A program made the position numbers and the translations under genes. A model generated the notes under the pieces. The model saw nothing but the letters and a program-made list of their open reading frames with translations. It was not told the DNA's origin and searched no databases. Below are positions 34,657 to 43,650 of a stretch of DNA of 51,139 bases, piece by piece; within the stretch, counting starts at the first letter, position 1; each line of letters starts with the position of its first letter. Origin of the DNA: Clostridiales bacterium (GTDB lineage: Bacteria > Bacillota > Clostridia > DUPQ01); assembly GCA_023145435.1 (NCBI GenBank), contig JAGLDS010000001.1, forward strand, positions 1-51,139, written 5' to 3'.

Positions 34657-36873
34657 TTGATTACATTAATTAATGAAAAAACTTATCTAAAAAATAGTAG
34701 TGAGCTACTGCAAAAAGAACAGGTGGCTGACTTATCTTTTGAACAATATAAAAAAAATACCATTGCTTATAGTATCTTACAAAATCACAATATAAGTGAA
34801 GATGAATTCAATTTAAAACTTAAATTTGATGCCATGGCTTCACACGACATTACATATGTAGGTATAGTTCAAACAGCCAAATCAAGTGGACTTGAAAGAT
34901 TTCCTTTGCCATATGTATTAACTAATTGTCATAATAGTTTATGTGCAGTTGGAGGAACTATTAATGAAGATGATCATCTTTTTGGATTGTCAGCTGCTAA
35001 GAAATATGGAGGGATTTATGTTCCTGCTCATTTAGCTGTTATTCACCAGTATATGCGTGAAATGATGACAGGTTGTGGAAAAATGATTTTAGGTTCTGAC
35101 TCACACACTAGATACGGTGCATTAGGAACTATGGCCATGGGAGAAGGCGGACCTGAACTAGTTAAACAATTATTACAAAAAACTTATGATTTAACATATC
35201 CAGAAGTGTGTTTAGTATATCTTGAAGGAGAAATCAAACCAGGAGTTGGACCTCAGGATGTAGCGTTAGCTATTATTGGGGAAGTCTTTAAAAGTGGATT
35301 TGTTAAAAATAAAGTTTTAGAATTTGTGGGACCTGGAATTAGTAAATTATCAGTTGATTTTAGAAATGGCATTGATGTTATGACGACAGAAACTACTTGT
35401 TTAAGTTCCATTTGGCAAACAGATGAGTTAGTAAAAGAATATTTTGAAATTCATAATAGAAAAGAAGTATATCAACAATTATCACCAGGAAATATTGCTG
35501 CATATGATTGTGCCATAAAAGTGGACTTATCTTCAATTGAAAATATGATTGCTTTACCATTTCATCCAAGTAATACTTATACAATAAAAGAAGTTATTGC
35601 AAATAGCCACGATATTTTTGCAGCTATTGAACAAGACGCAAAAAAAATATTAGGAGACCATGTAAAACTTGATTTATTAAGTAAGATTACAGAAAAAGGT
35701 ATTATGGTTGATCAAGGAATCATCGCAGGTTGTGCAGGTGGAACATTTGAAAATATTCTAATTGCTTCTAAAATGATTAATGGGAAAAATGTTGGTCATG
35801 ATGACTTTTCTTTTAGTGTATATCCACAAAGCCAGCCAGTAAATTTTGCATTAAATAAAGAAGGAGCTATGAATACTTTAATGACTGCAGGTGCAATTAT
35901 AAAAACAGCTTTCTGTGGTCCTTGCTTTGGAGCAGGTGATGTTCCTGCTAATAATGGATTTAGCGTTAGACATACAACTAGAAATTTCCCAAATAGAGAA
36001 GGTTCAAAACCAGGAGAGGGACAAATAGCTTCTGTAGCATTAATGGATGCAAGAAGCGTTACTGCAACAGCGATTAATAAAGGAATATTAACTCCAGCTA
36101 CAGATATGGCTATTGAAGAACCAAAATACACTTATGATTATAATAAAGAAATTTATCACAATCGTGTGTACTACGGCTATAAAGCACAAGATAAGACGGT
36201 TGATTTAAAGCTTGGCCCTAATATTAAAGAATGGCCAGAAATGGATGCTATATATGATAATCTACTATTACAAGTAACGGCATTTATAGATGATCCAATT
36301 ACAACAACTGATGAATTAATACCATCAGGTGAGACATCTTCTTATCGCTCAAATCCAATTGCTTTAGCAGAATACACTTTAAGTAGAAAAGATCCTTTAT
36401 ACGTTGGTAGGGCTAAACAAACTAGACAATTGTTTATTGATAAAAAACAAGGAAAATTAAACAGGATTGAAGGTATAAACCTTGAGAACACAGGAATTGG
36501 TAGTGTTATATATGCTAATAAACCAGGTGATGGCTCAGCTAGAGAACAAGCAGCATCATGTCAGAAAGTACTAGGAGGATGGGCTAACATTGCCTTAGAG
36601 TATGCTACGAAAAGATACCGAAGTAATTTAGTTAATTGGGGAATATTACCTTTTACAGTAGATGAAAAACCTAATTTAACTAATGGTGATTACATCTATA
36701 TTGAAGGTATAAAAGATATGCTTAATAATGGAGATGAATCCATTAAAGGATTAATTATAAGAAAAGAATCAAAACAAGAAATTACTTTGCATTTACCAGC
36801 TATGACAAAAGACGAGAGAGAAGTTCTTATAAAGGGCTGTCTTATTAATTATTATAGAGAGAAAAACAGATAA
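34657..36873 (+). CDS. Aconitase-superfamily hydratase (YbhJ-like)
   Basis: This is a 738-residue protein of the aconitase fold with the three cluster-binding cysteines: Cys359 in AGCAGGTFEN and Cys420/Cys423 in CGPCFGAGD. These bind a [4Fe-4S] cluster. The length and the SDSHTRYGALG and NKPGDGSAREQAASCQ blocks resemble Escherichia coli YbhJ and clostridial hydratases rather than AcnA/AcnB. It probably hydrates or dehydrates a dicarboxylic or tricarboxylic acid. TTG start after AAAGAGG. No leu or citrate genes are adjacent, so the substrate is open. Confidence 0.8.
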   Translation: MITLINEKTYLKNSSELLQKEQVADLSFEQYKKNTIAYSILQNHNISEDEFNLKLKFDAMASHDITYVGIVQTAKSSGLERFPLPYVLTNCHNSLCAVGGTINEDDHLFGLSAAKKYGGIYVPAHLAVIHQYMREMMTGCGKMILGSDSHTRYGALGTMAMGEGGPELVKQLLQKTYDLTYPEVCLVYLEGEIKPGVGPQDVALAIIGEVFKSGFVKNKVLEFVGPGISKLSVDFRNGIDVMTTETTCLSSIWQTDELVKEYFEIHNRKEVYQQLSPGNIAAYDCAIKVDLSSIENMIALPFHPSNTYTIKEVIANSHDIFAAIEQDAKKILGDHVKLDLLSKITEKGIMVDQGIIAGCAGGTFENILIASKMINGKNVGHDDFSFSVYPQSQPVNFALNKEGAMNTLMTAGAIIKTAFCGPCFGAGDVPANNGFSVRHTTRNFPNREGSKPGEGQIASVALMDARSVTATAINKGILTPATDMAIEEPKYTYDYNKEIYHNRVYYGYKAQDKTVDLKLGPNIKEWPEMDAIYDNLLLQVTAFIDDPITTTDELIPSGETSSYRSNPIALAEYTLSRKDPLYVGRAKQTRQLFIDKKQGKLNRIEGINLENTGIGSVIYANKPGDGSAREQAASCQKVLGGWANIALEYATKRYRSNLVNWGILPFTVDEKPNLTNGDYIYIEGIKDMLNNGDESIKGLIIRKESKQEITLHLPAMTKDEREVLIKGCLINYYREKNR

Positions 36874-36918
36874 AAAAACTCTAAAAACAAGGTGTTAATT
36901 AATTAGTTAGTTATATTA

Positions 36919-36943
36919 TATAATCATATTTGCGTTGGCAAAT
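36919..36943 (+). promoter_or_regulatory. MATE gene -10 box with palindromic operator
   Basis: TATAAT at 36919-36924 is followed at once by ATTTGC-GTTG-GCAAAT (36928-36943), a 6-bp inverted repeat over the expected start site. This is an operator-like arrangement, for example for a MarR- or TetR-type repressor not present in the window. Confidence 0.5.
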
Positions 36944-36962
36944 CAGTTATAAAGGAAACAAA

Positions 36963-38306
36963 ATGAAACTAGAAAAACGTGAATTAATTATTAATGGAGA
37001 CATTAGAAAAGCTCTCATAAAACTAGCGTTACCCTTAATGCTAGGAAATTTAATTCAAACAATATATAACTTAACAGACACTTATTTTGTATCAAGAATG
37101 GGTGATATTGAAGTAGCTTCAGTTGGGTTTGTTTGGAATATTATCTTTTTAATAATTTCATTTGGTTTAGGATTTTCAGTAGCTGGTCGTTCACTAATTG
37201 CTCAGTATTTAGGTGCGAATAAAATAGAGAAGGCAAAAAAAGCTGCAGGACAAATGATGTCCTTCTCACTGATAACTGGGATTGTATTTGGTTTAATTGG
37301 ATACTTTTTAGCTCCATGGATTGTTAAAGCTATGGGAGCTGATGGAGAATTATTGGTAAATTCAGTTATATATTTACAGACTATTATGATTGGTATACCG
37401 TTTGCTTTTGTATTTTTTGCATTTAACTCAATTTTACAAGGACAAGGAGATATGGTTACCCCAATGATATTAAGTGCCATTTCTGTTGTTATTAATATTA
37501 TTTTAGACCCAATTTGTATTTTTACTTTAAATCTTGGTGTACAAGGAGCAGCTATTGCAACTATTACAGCTAGAGGGTTATTAGCAATAGCCGCTATATA
37601 TATGGTAGTAAAAGGCAAAAAAGGTATCAAAATTGAAAGAAAGCATTATGCTTTCACAAAAGATATTATTAGCCGAATTATAAAAATTGGATTACCTGCA
37701 TCTTTGGGACAAGCTACAGCTGCCTTTGGGTTCACATTTTTAAATGTATTTATAAAGTCATTTGGAGAATTAACTTTAACAGCTTTTATTATTGGCAATC
37801 GTATTAATTCAGTTGTGTTAATGCCCATAATGGGGATTGGTCATGCTCTAAATACTATAGTTGGTCAAAATATTGGAGCAGGGAAAATTGATAGAGTGAA
37901 AAAGGCTGTTGGGGCTAGTATTAAATTAGCAATGATAATTTCTGCTATTGGTGGGGGAATATTATTGTTAATTAACTCAAAAGTAGTAGGAATTTTTACT
38001 AGCAATCCAATAGTTATTGAACAAGCTACCTATTATATGAATATTATTGTTATTACTTTGCCACTAATGGGTATTTTTCAAACTTTTATTGGCTTGTTTC
38101 AAGGAAGTGGACATACAAAGTTTGCCATGATGATGATGATTGGACGATTGTGGTTTGTTCGTTTACCCATGATTTATTTATTAATGACATTTACAAGTAT
38201 GGACGAAAAACTGATATGGTATGCAATGCTGGTTAGTAATGTTGTTATTTGTATAGTTGGATTTATTGGATATTTAAAAGGATCTTGGAAAGAAAAAACA
38301 ATTTAA
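36963..38306 (+). CDS. MATE-family multidrug/Na+ antiporter
   Basis: This is an approximately 447-residue protein with 12 helices and the MATE layout: LALPLMLGNLIQTIYNLTDTYFVSRMG in the first helices and QNIGAGKIDRVKKAV in the second half. It exports drugs or metabolites in exchange for Na+ or H+. The ATG at 36963 has AAAGGAAACAAA at good spacing; the TTG at 36930 lies inside the operator. It is probably transcribed alone. Confidence 0.9.
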   Translation: MKLEKRELIINGDIRKALIKLALPLMLGNLIQTIYNLTDTYFVSRMGDIEVASVGFVWNIIFLIISFGLGFSVAGRSLIAQYLGANKIEKAKKAAGQMMSFSLITGIVFGLIGYFLAPWIVKAMGADGELLVNSVIYLQTIMIGIPFAFVFFAFNSILQGQGDMVTPMILSAISVVINIILDPICIFTLNLGVQGAAIATITARGLLAIAAIYMVVKGKKGIKIERKHYAFTKDIISRIIKIGLPASLGQATAAFGFTFLNVFIKSFGELTLTAFIIGNRINSVVLMPIMGIGHALNTIVGQNIGAGKIDRVKKAVGASIKLAMIISAIGGGILLLINSKVVGIFTSNPIVIEQATYYMNIIVITLPLMGIFQTFIGLFQGSGHTKFAMMMMIGRLWFVRLPMIYLLMTFTSMDEKLIWYAMLVSNVVICIVGFIGYLKGSWKEKTI

Positions 38307-38353
38307 CGGATATGAATTTTGTGTGGAGAATTTGTAAATTGTTTGTTACTTGT

Positions 38354-38382
38354 ATTGAATATTCAATGGAGTTTGATACAAT
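38354..38382 (+). promoter_or_regulatory. Promoter of the substrate-binding protein, with 14-bp palindrome
   Basis: TTGAAT (38355-38360) and TACAAT (38377-38382) are spaced by 16 bp. A perfect 14-bp palindrome, ATTGAATATTCAAT (38354-38367), covers the -35 box, suggesting repressor control. Confidence 0.5.
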
Positions 38383-38422
38383 ATAGATAATAAAAAGAAA
38401 AAGATACGGAGAGGAATACTTC

Positions 38423-40072
38423 ATGAAGAAAAAAAAACTGTTAATCGGTATTATTTGTTTGACCATGATTTTATCAGTCATTTCATCATCTTGTAATAAA
38501 GAGGAGAATCAACCCTCATCTTCACCTAGCCAAGTTGCTAGTGAAACTCCAACAGAAACACCTCCTTTGTTACTTGAAGATTTAGCAAAATTTGGAGTTA
38601 CACTTAATAAATTATTAGTTAGAGAAGAAAATTATACTCAATATCCATATATAAGCGAATGGGAAACATATATTAATGAAAACTATAATATAGATATAAA
38701 AGTTAATTTTGTAAATATTGGATTTCAGTATTTTACTGATTATTATATTCAAAATAAGGACGAAAGTAATGCCACTGGAATTGTATATCTATCCGATTTT
38801 AGAGGAATTGGTGATATTCAAAAATTAATTGATCGTGAATTAATAGTTCCATTAACTGAGATGGTTGCTAAAAATCCAACTTTTAACAAAATGCCTACAG
38901 AATTTAAGAATATGTACTTGTTTGGTGATGGAGAAATCTGGGCAATTCCTGGTGAAATAAGATATAACGGATATTTAGTTAGACTTACAAAAACCGACTG
39001 GTTAGAGGCTCTTAATTTAGATGTACCAACTTCATATGCTGAGTTGCTAAGAGTTAGTAGACGATTTACAACACATGATCCAGATGGTGATGGTAAAGAT
39101 AATACTTATGGATTAAATACTACTAATGATTATACATTTAGAGGATTACAAGATTTATTCAATGCAAATGGAGTATATCTTAATACAAACTCTGATTATT
39201 CTACAGCTTATAACCCAACAACAGGAACATATGAAGATGGAATGCTAAATGATAATGTGTTTGAAGTATTATCATTTATTAGAAATTTAGTAGATGAAGA
39301 ATTAGTTGATTACTATGGTTACACACAAGGAGTAACTGTTGGTTTTATTAGAAAAAACACAGGATCAGTTTGTGAATATGCAGCTAATGCTTTACCTGAA
39401 CATTCATTTTCTATTATAAGGGAATCTCAACAAGAGCAAATATCTTTAATGAATTATTCTTCAACAGCATATATTATGCTTAGTAACACAATTAACGCAA
39501 AACCTATGATAAATAGTTTTATTAATGTGTTTTTAAGTGATATTGATGCACATACAATGCTTAGGTTTGGCCTTCCAGGTGTTTCATATGAAAAAAATGG
39601 TCAAAATATTGTATTAAAAGATGCTAATAAAAGTAATGAAGATTTATTACCAAGATTCCTTTTAGAGCAATTAGATCCAGAATTACTAGACCCTGCAAAA
39701 ATGGCTCCACTATTTGGGACTCAAATGACACCAGTATATTATGAGGAACCATATTATGTATTCTATAATGATTATGATGAATATGTTGCCAATTACCAAA
39801 AACGAGCATTAGTTGATTCTAAAGCTTATTTTGATGATAATCCTAACTTGTTTTATGAGATTCCTTTACTAAGTAAAGGTTTTATAACTACTTTTAGTGT
39901 AAATGGTTCTATGTTTTCAGATGTGGCTAAAGAGATATATAAGAATGAAATTGCAGTATCTGATATAATAGAACAATATAAAATTGATTCAAAATATTTT
40001 AATGTGTTAGATCAACTAAAACAAATCAATGCTCAATTAGGATTAAAAACCGTATATGGTTATGACAACTAG
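38423..40072 (+). CDS. ABC-type extracellular solute-binding lipoprotein (orphan)
   Basis: This is a 549-residue secreted lipoprotein with signal peptide MKKKKLLIGIICLTMILS and lipobox Cys24 (SSSC). A Ser/Pro/Glu-rich linker precedes a large family 1 sugar-type binding domain. HDPDGDGKDNTYGLN is the calcium-binding loop common to clostridial carbohydrate-binding proteins. No permease or ATPase gene is in the window, so the transporter is elsewhere or the protein is a co-sensor. It precedes the ROK operon, hinting at the same substrate. Confidence 0.82.
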   Translation: MKKKKLLIGIICLTMILSVISSSCNKEENQPSSSPSQVASETPTETPPLLLEDLAKFGVTLNKLLVREENYTQYPYISEWETYINENYNIDIKVNFVNIGFQYFTDYYIQNKDESNATGIVYLSDFRGIGDIQKLIDRELIVPLTEMVAKNPTFNKMPTEFKNMYLFGDGEIWAIPGEIRYNGYLVRLTKTDWLEALNLDVPTSYAELLRVSRRFTTHDPDGDGKDNTYGLNTTNDYTFRGLQDLFNANGVYLNTNSDYSTAYNPTTGTYEDGMLNDNVFEVLSFIRNLVDEELVDYYGYTQGVTVGFIRKNTGSVCEYAANALPEHSFSIIRESQQEQISLMNYSSTAYIMLSNTINAKPMINSFINVFLSDIDAHTMLRFGLPGVSYEKNGQNIVLKDANKSNEDLLPRFLLEQLDPELLDPAKMAPLFGTQMTPVYYEEPYYVFYNDYDEYVANYQKRALVDSKAYFDDNPNLFYEIPLLSKGFITTFSVNGSMFSDVAKEIYKNEIAVSDIIEQYKIDSKYFNVLDQLKQINAQLGLKTVYGYDN

Positions 40073-40123
40073 TCAAGAGATGATAAAGCTAAATAATTAG
40101 AATAGAAAAATCAACTAGAATTA

Positions 40124-40184
40124 TTGACATAAAATCTAAATATTGATATATTAATAAAGGTAATTAATTAATTACCTTTATTAA
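40124..40184 (+). promoter_or_regulatory. ROK operon promoter overlapped by a 34-bp perfect palindrome
   Basis: TTGACA (40124-40129) and TATATT (40147-40152) are spaced by 17 bp. A perfect palindrome covers 40151-40184; its left half is TTAATAAAGGTAATTAA. It runs from the -10 box to just before the ribosome site of the ROK gene. It is the likely operator of the ROK repressor (autoregulation). Confidence 0.8.
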
Positions 40185-40196
40185 TGGAGAGAAACT

Positions 40197-41300
40197 ATGA
40201 AAACACCTGATCAATTAAGAAAGCATAATACCCTCAAAGTACTTAGATATCTATATGAAGTTAAAAACAGTACAAAGAGTGAAATAGCCAGTGAAACAGG
40301 ATTAACAATGGTAACTATTAGTTCGATTATTAACCAACTTTTCGATAAAAAATTATTAATAAAAAATGGAGTAGATAGTCAGAATATAGGAAGAAATTCT
40401 ATTATTTATGGATTTAATTGTAACAAAAATCATATAATTGGGATAAATATGGGAATTGACTATATCTCTTTTCGAGAAGAAGATTTAGAAGGTAATATCA
40501 TAGGAAGAAAAATTATGCAAGTAGATAGTGATATTACATATGATAAGGTGATTACCATCCTTTACACATATATAAGTGCAAAAAAACAAGCTATAGGAGT
40601 CGGGATTACTATTCCAGGAGTAAGTAATCCTACAACTAAAAAGATTGAATTTATTCCAAATTTAAATAGTATTAAAAATAAATATTTAGAAAGTGATTTA
40701 GAAAAAAAATGCCAATTACCAATTATAGTTGAAAAAGATGTTTATGCAGGTACTTTGCTATATAAAGAAAATGATAGTAATCAGTCATTAGCCCTAGTAT
40801 CAATTAAAGGTGGTATTGGGTGTGGAATGCTAACAGATGGGAAAATTCTTAAAGGACATAATCAGATGGCAGGTGAAATAGGACATATTTCTATTAATCC
40901 TGCAGGACCGTTATGTTCTTGTGGGCAAAAAGGATGTGTTGAACAATATATATCTGATTATGCACTATGTGAAAAACTTGAAATGGGAATGAATAACATT
41001 ATAGATTCTAGTAATAAGGGTGATTTAAAATGTTTAGTTGTTTTAAAAGAAGCGTGTCTAAGTTTGTTTATTTTAATGGGATATATTCAAAAGTTTTATA
41101 GTCCAGAAGATGTGATTATTAACAGTCAATGGCTAAATGAAATTCCATCTATTAAGTCTTATTTCCTTAATTTATATATGGATAATGGTGAAAATATAAC
41201 AATTATTTATGATAAACATAATTATGAAAAAGGAGCAGTTCATGTGTTTAGGGAACAGCTTCTTACTAATATAGAAAAAAATATATTATTGGGAGAATAA
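40197..41300 (+). CDS. ROK-family transcriptional repressor
   Basis: This is a 367-residue NagC/XylR-type regulator with an N-terminal winged helix-turn-helix (about 10-65; KSEIASETGLTMVTISSIINQL) and a ROK domain. The domain carries the zinc motif with His230, Cys240, Cys242 and Cys247 (PLCSCGQKGCVEQY). Asp181 of the sugar-kinase site is retained (VEKDVYAG). It senses a sugar or sugar phosphate and represses from the palindrome just upstream. It is the first gene of the operon; the SIS gene starts 1 nt after its stop. Confidence 0.9.
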   Translation: MKTPDQLRKHNTLKVLRYLYEVKNSTKSEIASETGLTMVTISSIINQLFDKKLLIKNGVDSQNIGRNSIIYGFNCNKNHIIGINMGIDYISFREEDLEGNIIGRKIMQVDSDITYDKVITILYTYISAKKQAIGVGITIPGVSNPTTKKIEFIPNLNSIKNKYLESDLEKKCQLPIIVEKDVYAGTLLYKENDSNQSLALVSIKGGIGCGMLTDGKILKGHNQMAGEIGHISINPAGPLCSCGQKGCVEQYISDYALCEKLEMGMNNIIDSSNKGDLKCLVVLKEACLSLFILMGYIQKFYSPEDVIINSQWLNEIPSIKSYFLNLYMDNGENITIIYDKHNYEKGAVHVFREQLLTNIEKNILLGE

Positions 41301-41301
41301 A

Positions 41302-41871
41302 ATGAAAGAATATTTAAAAGAATATGTAAATGAGCAAATAAAAGTTTTACAAAAAACAGATACAGAAAAATTAGAGGTAGTTTGTGAAGAATTACTTAAA
41401 GCTAGAAAAAATAATCAATCTATATTTTTTGCAGGTAATGGTGGCTCTGCATCCACTGCATCTCACTTTACAAATGATTTAGTTAAAGGATTATCTTTTG
41501 AAGGAAAAAAACGTTTTAAAGCCTTTTCACTTGTTGATCAAGTCCCAGTTATTACTGCATTAGCTAATGATTATTCATATGATGACATATTTATAGAACA
41601 GTTAAAAAACTATGGTAGTAAATTTGATGTGTTTTTTGTAATTAGCGGAAGTGGAAATTCAAAAAATATAGTTAAAGGATTAGAATTTGCTAATAGTATT
41701 GGTATGAAAACCATTGGATTTTCAGGACGTGACGGTGGAAAATTAAAACAATTATGCGATATTTCTGTAATTGCAGCCACTGATGGAATGGAACAACTAG
41801 AAGATATGCATGTAGTATGGGAACATGCAATTATTTGTACATTAAAAAATGAAATAATGAAGGAAGACTAA
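41302..41871 (+). CDS. SIS-domain sugar isomerase (GmhA-like)
   Basis: This is a 189-residue cytoplasmic protein of the phosphosugar isomerase family. It has FAGNGGSASTASHF (43-56), ISGSGNSKNIV and MHVVWEHAIICTL, which match sedoheptulose-7-phosphate isomerase GmhA and relatives. It probably converts a ketose phosphate to an aldose phosphate. The downstream HAD and HldE-like kinase genes recall the first steps of heptose activation, but the pathway is unproven. Starts 1 nt after the ROK gene. Confidence 0.85.
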   Translation: MKEYLKEYVNEQIKVLQKTDTEKLEVVCEELLKARKNNQSIFFAGNGGSASTASHFTNDLVKGLSFEGKKRFKAFSLVDQVPVITALANDYSYDDIFIEQLKNYGSKFDVFFVISGSGNSKNIVKGLEFANSIGMKTIGFSGRDGGKLKQLCDISVIAATDGMEQLEDMHVVWEHAIICTLKNEIMKED

Positions 41872-41873
41872 TA

Positions 41874-42671
41874 ATGATTATAAATAACAAAGAGTTAATA
41901 GTGGGCAAAATACATTCAGTAGTATTTGATTTTGACGGAACATTAAGTTTAATTAGAAAAGGATGGCAAGAGATTATGACACCATACTTTACTGAAGTGT
42001 TAATGAATTCTCCTAATCCTGGGTCATTAATTGAAGAAAGTAAATGTGCAAGAGAATTTATAGATTTATTAACTGGTAAACAGACTATATATCAATGTAT
42101 GGAATTAGATGAACAAGTAGTTAAAAGAGGCGGGAAAAGTGTAAATCCATTAGTATATAAAAATGAATATCATAAAAGGTTATTAGAAAAAATAAATTAT
42201 CGCAGAACTGGATTAGCAGATGGTAATATTAAAGCAAATGAATATATGGTTCCAGGTTCAATTGAAGTGCTTAAAATGTTAAAGACACATGGAGTTGATT
42301 TATACTTAGCAAGTGGTACTGATGAATCCTATGTAAAAGAGGAAGTAGAATTATTACGATTAACTAAATACTTTGGGGAGAAAATCTATGGAGCAAGAGA
42401 TGATTTTAAATTATTTTCAAAAGCTATGGTCATAAAGAGAATTATTAGTGAGAATAACTTACACGGTTCTTCGTTAGCAGGTTTTGGCGATGGATATGTT
42501 GAAATTGAAAACATCAAAGAAGTAGGTGGAATTGCTATAGGAGTGGCTACAAATGAAGAAACTATGGAAGGTTTTGATGAGTGGAAAGTAAAGAGACTAA
42601 CAAGAGCAAAGGCAGATGTTATTATTGCAGATTTTAGAAATATTAACGAAATAGAAAAATTGCTATTTTAA
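41874..42671 (+). CDS. HAD-superfamily sugar phosphatase
   Basis: This is a 265-residue protein with motif I FDFDGTLSLI, motif II in LYLASGTDE and motif IV GFGDGYVEIE. It has a large alpha-helical cap and is longer than GmhB (about 190), so it is not a GmhB orthologue. It probably acts on a sugar phosphate made or used by the SIS and kinase neighbours. It lies 2 nt from the SIS gene. Confidence 0.82.
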   Translation: MIINNKELIVGKIHSVVFDFDGTLSLIRKGWQEIMTPYFTEVLMNSPNPGSLIEESKCAREFIDLLTGKQTIYQCMELDEQVVKRGGKSVNPLVYKNEYHKRLLEKINYRRTGLADGNIKANEYMVPGSIEVLKMLKTHGVDLYLASGTDESYVKEEVELLRLTKYFGEKIYGARDDFKLFSKAMVIKRIISENNLHGSSLAGFGDGYVEIENIKEVGGIAIGVATNEETMEGFDEWKVKRLTRAKADVIIADFRNINEIEKLLF

Positions 42672-42683
42672 AGGAGAAAGAAT

Positions 42684-43640
42684 ATGCCATTTGAAATGTT
42701 TGATAGAAGCCAGTTGAAATTAAAAAATCTAGAAGAAAGAGAACATGATCTTGATATATCAGTAATGATGGATATATCAAAGCCCCCTGTTAAGTTTAAT
42801 AGTAAAAAAATTGATTTTATTGTGGAAAAAATTAAAATGGCTAAAGAAAAAAATGCTACAGTATTAGTGATGATGGGTGCTCATGTAATAAGAGCAGGAT
42901 GTGCTCCTTGGTTAATTAAATTAATGGAGCAAGGATATATTACTCATTTTGCACTTAATGGAGCAGGTTCGATACATGATTTTGAATTTGCCATGATTGG
43001 AGCAACTACAGAAAGTGTAGCTAAATATATAAAAGAGGGACAATTTGGTTTATGGAAGCAATCAGGATATATTAATGATTATGTTAAACAAGGTGTAGAT
43101 GAGGGGTTAGGGTATGGAGAAGCTCTTGGTAAAGCTATTGAAGAAAGTGATTATCCATATAAAAAATATTCATTGTTGGCAGCAGGGTATCGCTTAGGTA
43201 TTCCAATTACTATACATGTGGGAATTGGACTTGATTTCATTCATCAACATGAAAACTTTGATGGTGCAGCTATTGGGTTAGGTTCATATAGAGATTTTTT
43301 AATATATGCTAAATCAATTCAAAACCTTGAAAACGGAGTATTTTTAAATTTTGGATCAGCTGTAACAGGACCTGAAGTATATTTAAAAGCCTTATCTATG
43401 GCAAGGAATGTAGCCCATCAAAATGATAAAAAGATTACCCATTTTACTACAGCTGTATTTGACTTATTAGAAATTGATGACAAGACAAAATCTGCTCCTT
43501 TGAAATCAGATCCTAGGTATTACTTTAGACCATGGAAAACCATATTGGCAAGAACTGTAGCAGATGGAGGGCAAGGAGTATATGTGCAAGGAACCCATGA
43601 TTTAACAGTACCTAATCTTGCGTATCAATTATTAAAGTAA
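42684..43640 (+). CDS. Deoxyhypusine-synthase-like protein (paralogue B)
   Basis: This is a 318-residue protein of the same family as 10473-11432. Motifs are MGAHVI (64-69), LNGAGSIHDFE (91-101), GLDFIHQH (182-189), FLNFGSAVTGPEV (220-232) and RPWK (Lys285). The N-terminus (FDRSQLKLKNLEEREHDLD) is the family norm, better preserved than in paralogue A. It is probably an NAD-using enzyme; the Lys could form an imine as in true DHS. True DHS acts on eIF5A, which bacteria lack. Its place between a sugar phosphatase and a sugar kinase gene suggests a sugar- or amine-linked substrate. Confidence 0.78.
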   Translation: MPFEMFDRSQLKLKNLEEREHDLDISVMMDISKPPVKFNSKKIDFIVEKIKMAKEKNATVLVMMGAHVIRAGCAPWLIKLMEQGYITHFALNGAGSIHDFEFAMIGATTESVAKYIKEGQFGLWKQSGYINDYVKQGVDEGLGYGEALGKAIEESDYPYKKYSLLAAGYRLGIPITIHVGIGLDFIHQHENFDGAAIGLGSYRDFLIYAKSIQNLENGVFLNFGSAVTGPEVYLKALSMARNVAHQNDKKITHFTTAVFDLLEIDDKTKSAPLKSDPRYYFRPWKTILARTVADGGQGVYVQGTHDLTVPNLAYQLLK

Positions 43641-43650
43641 GGGGAAAGTA

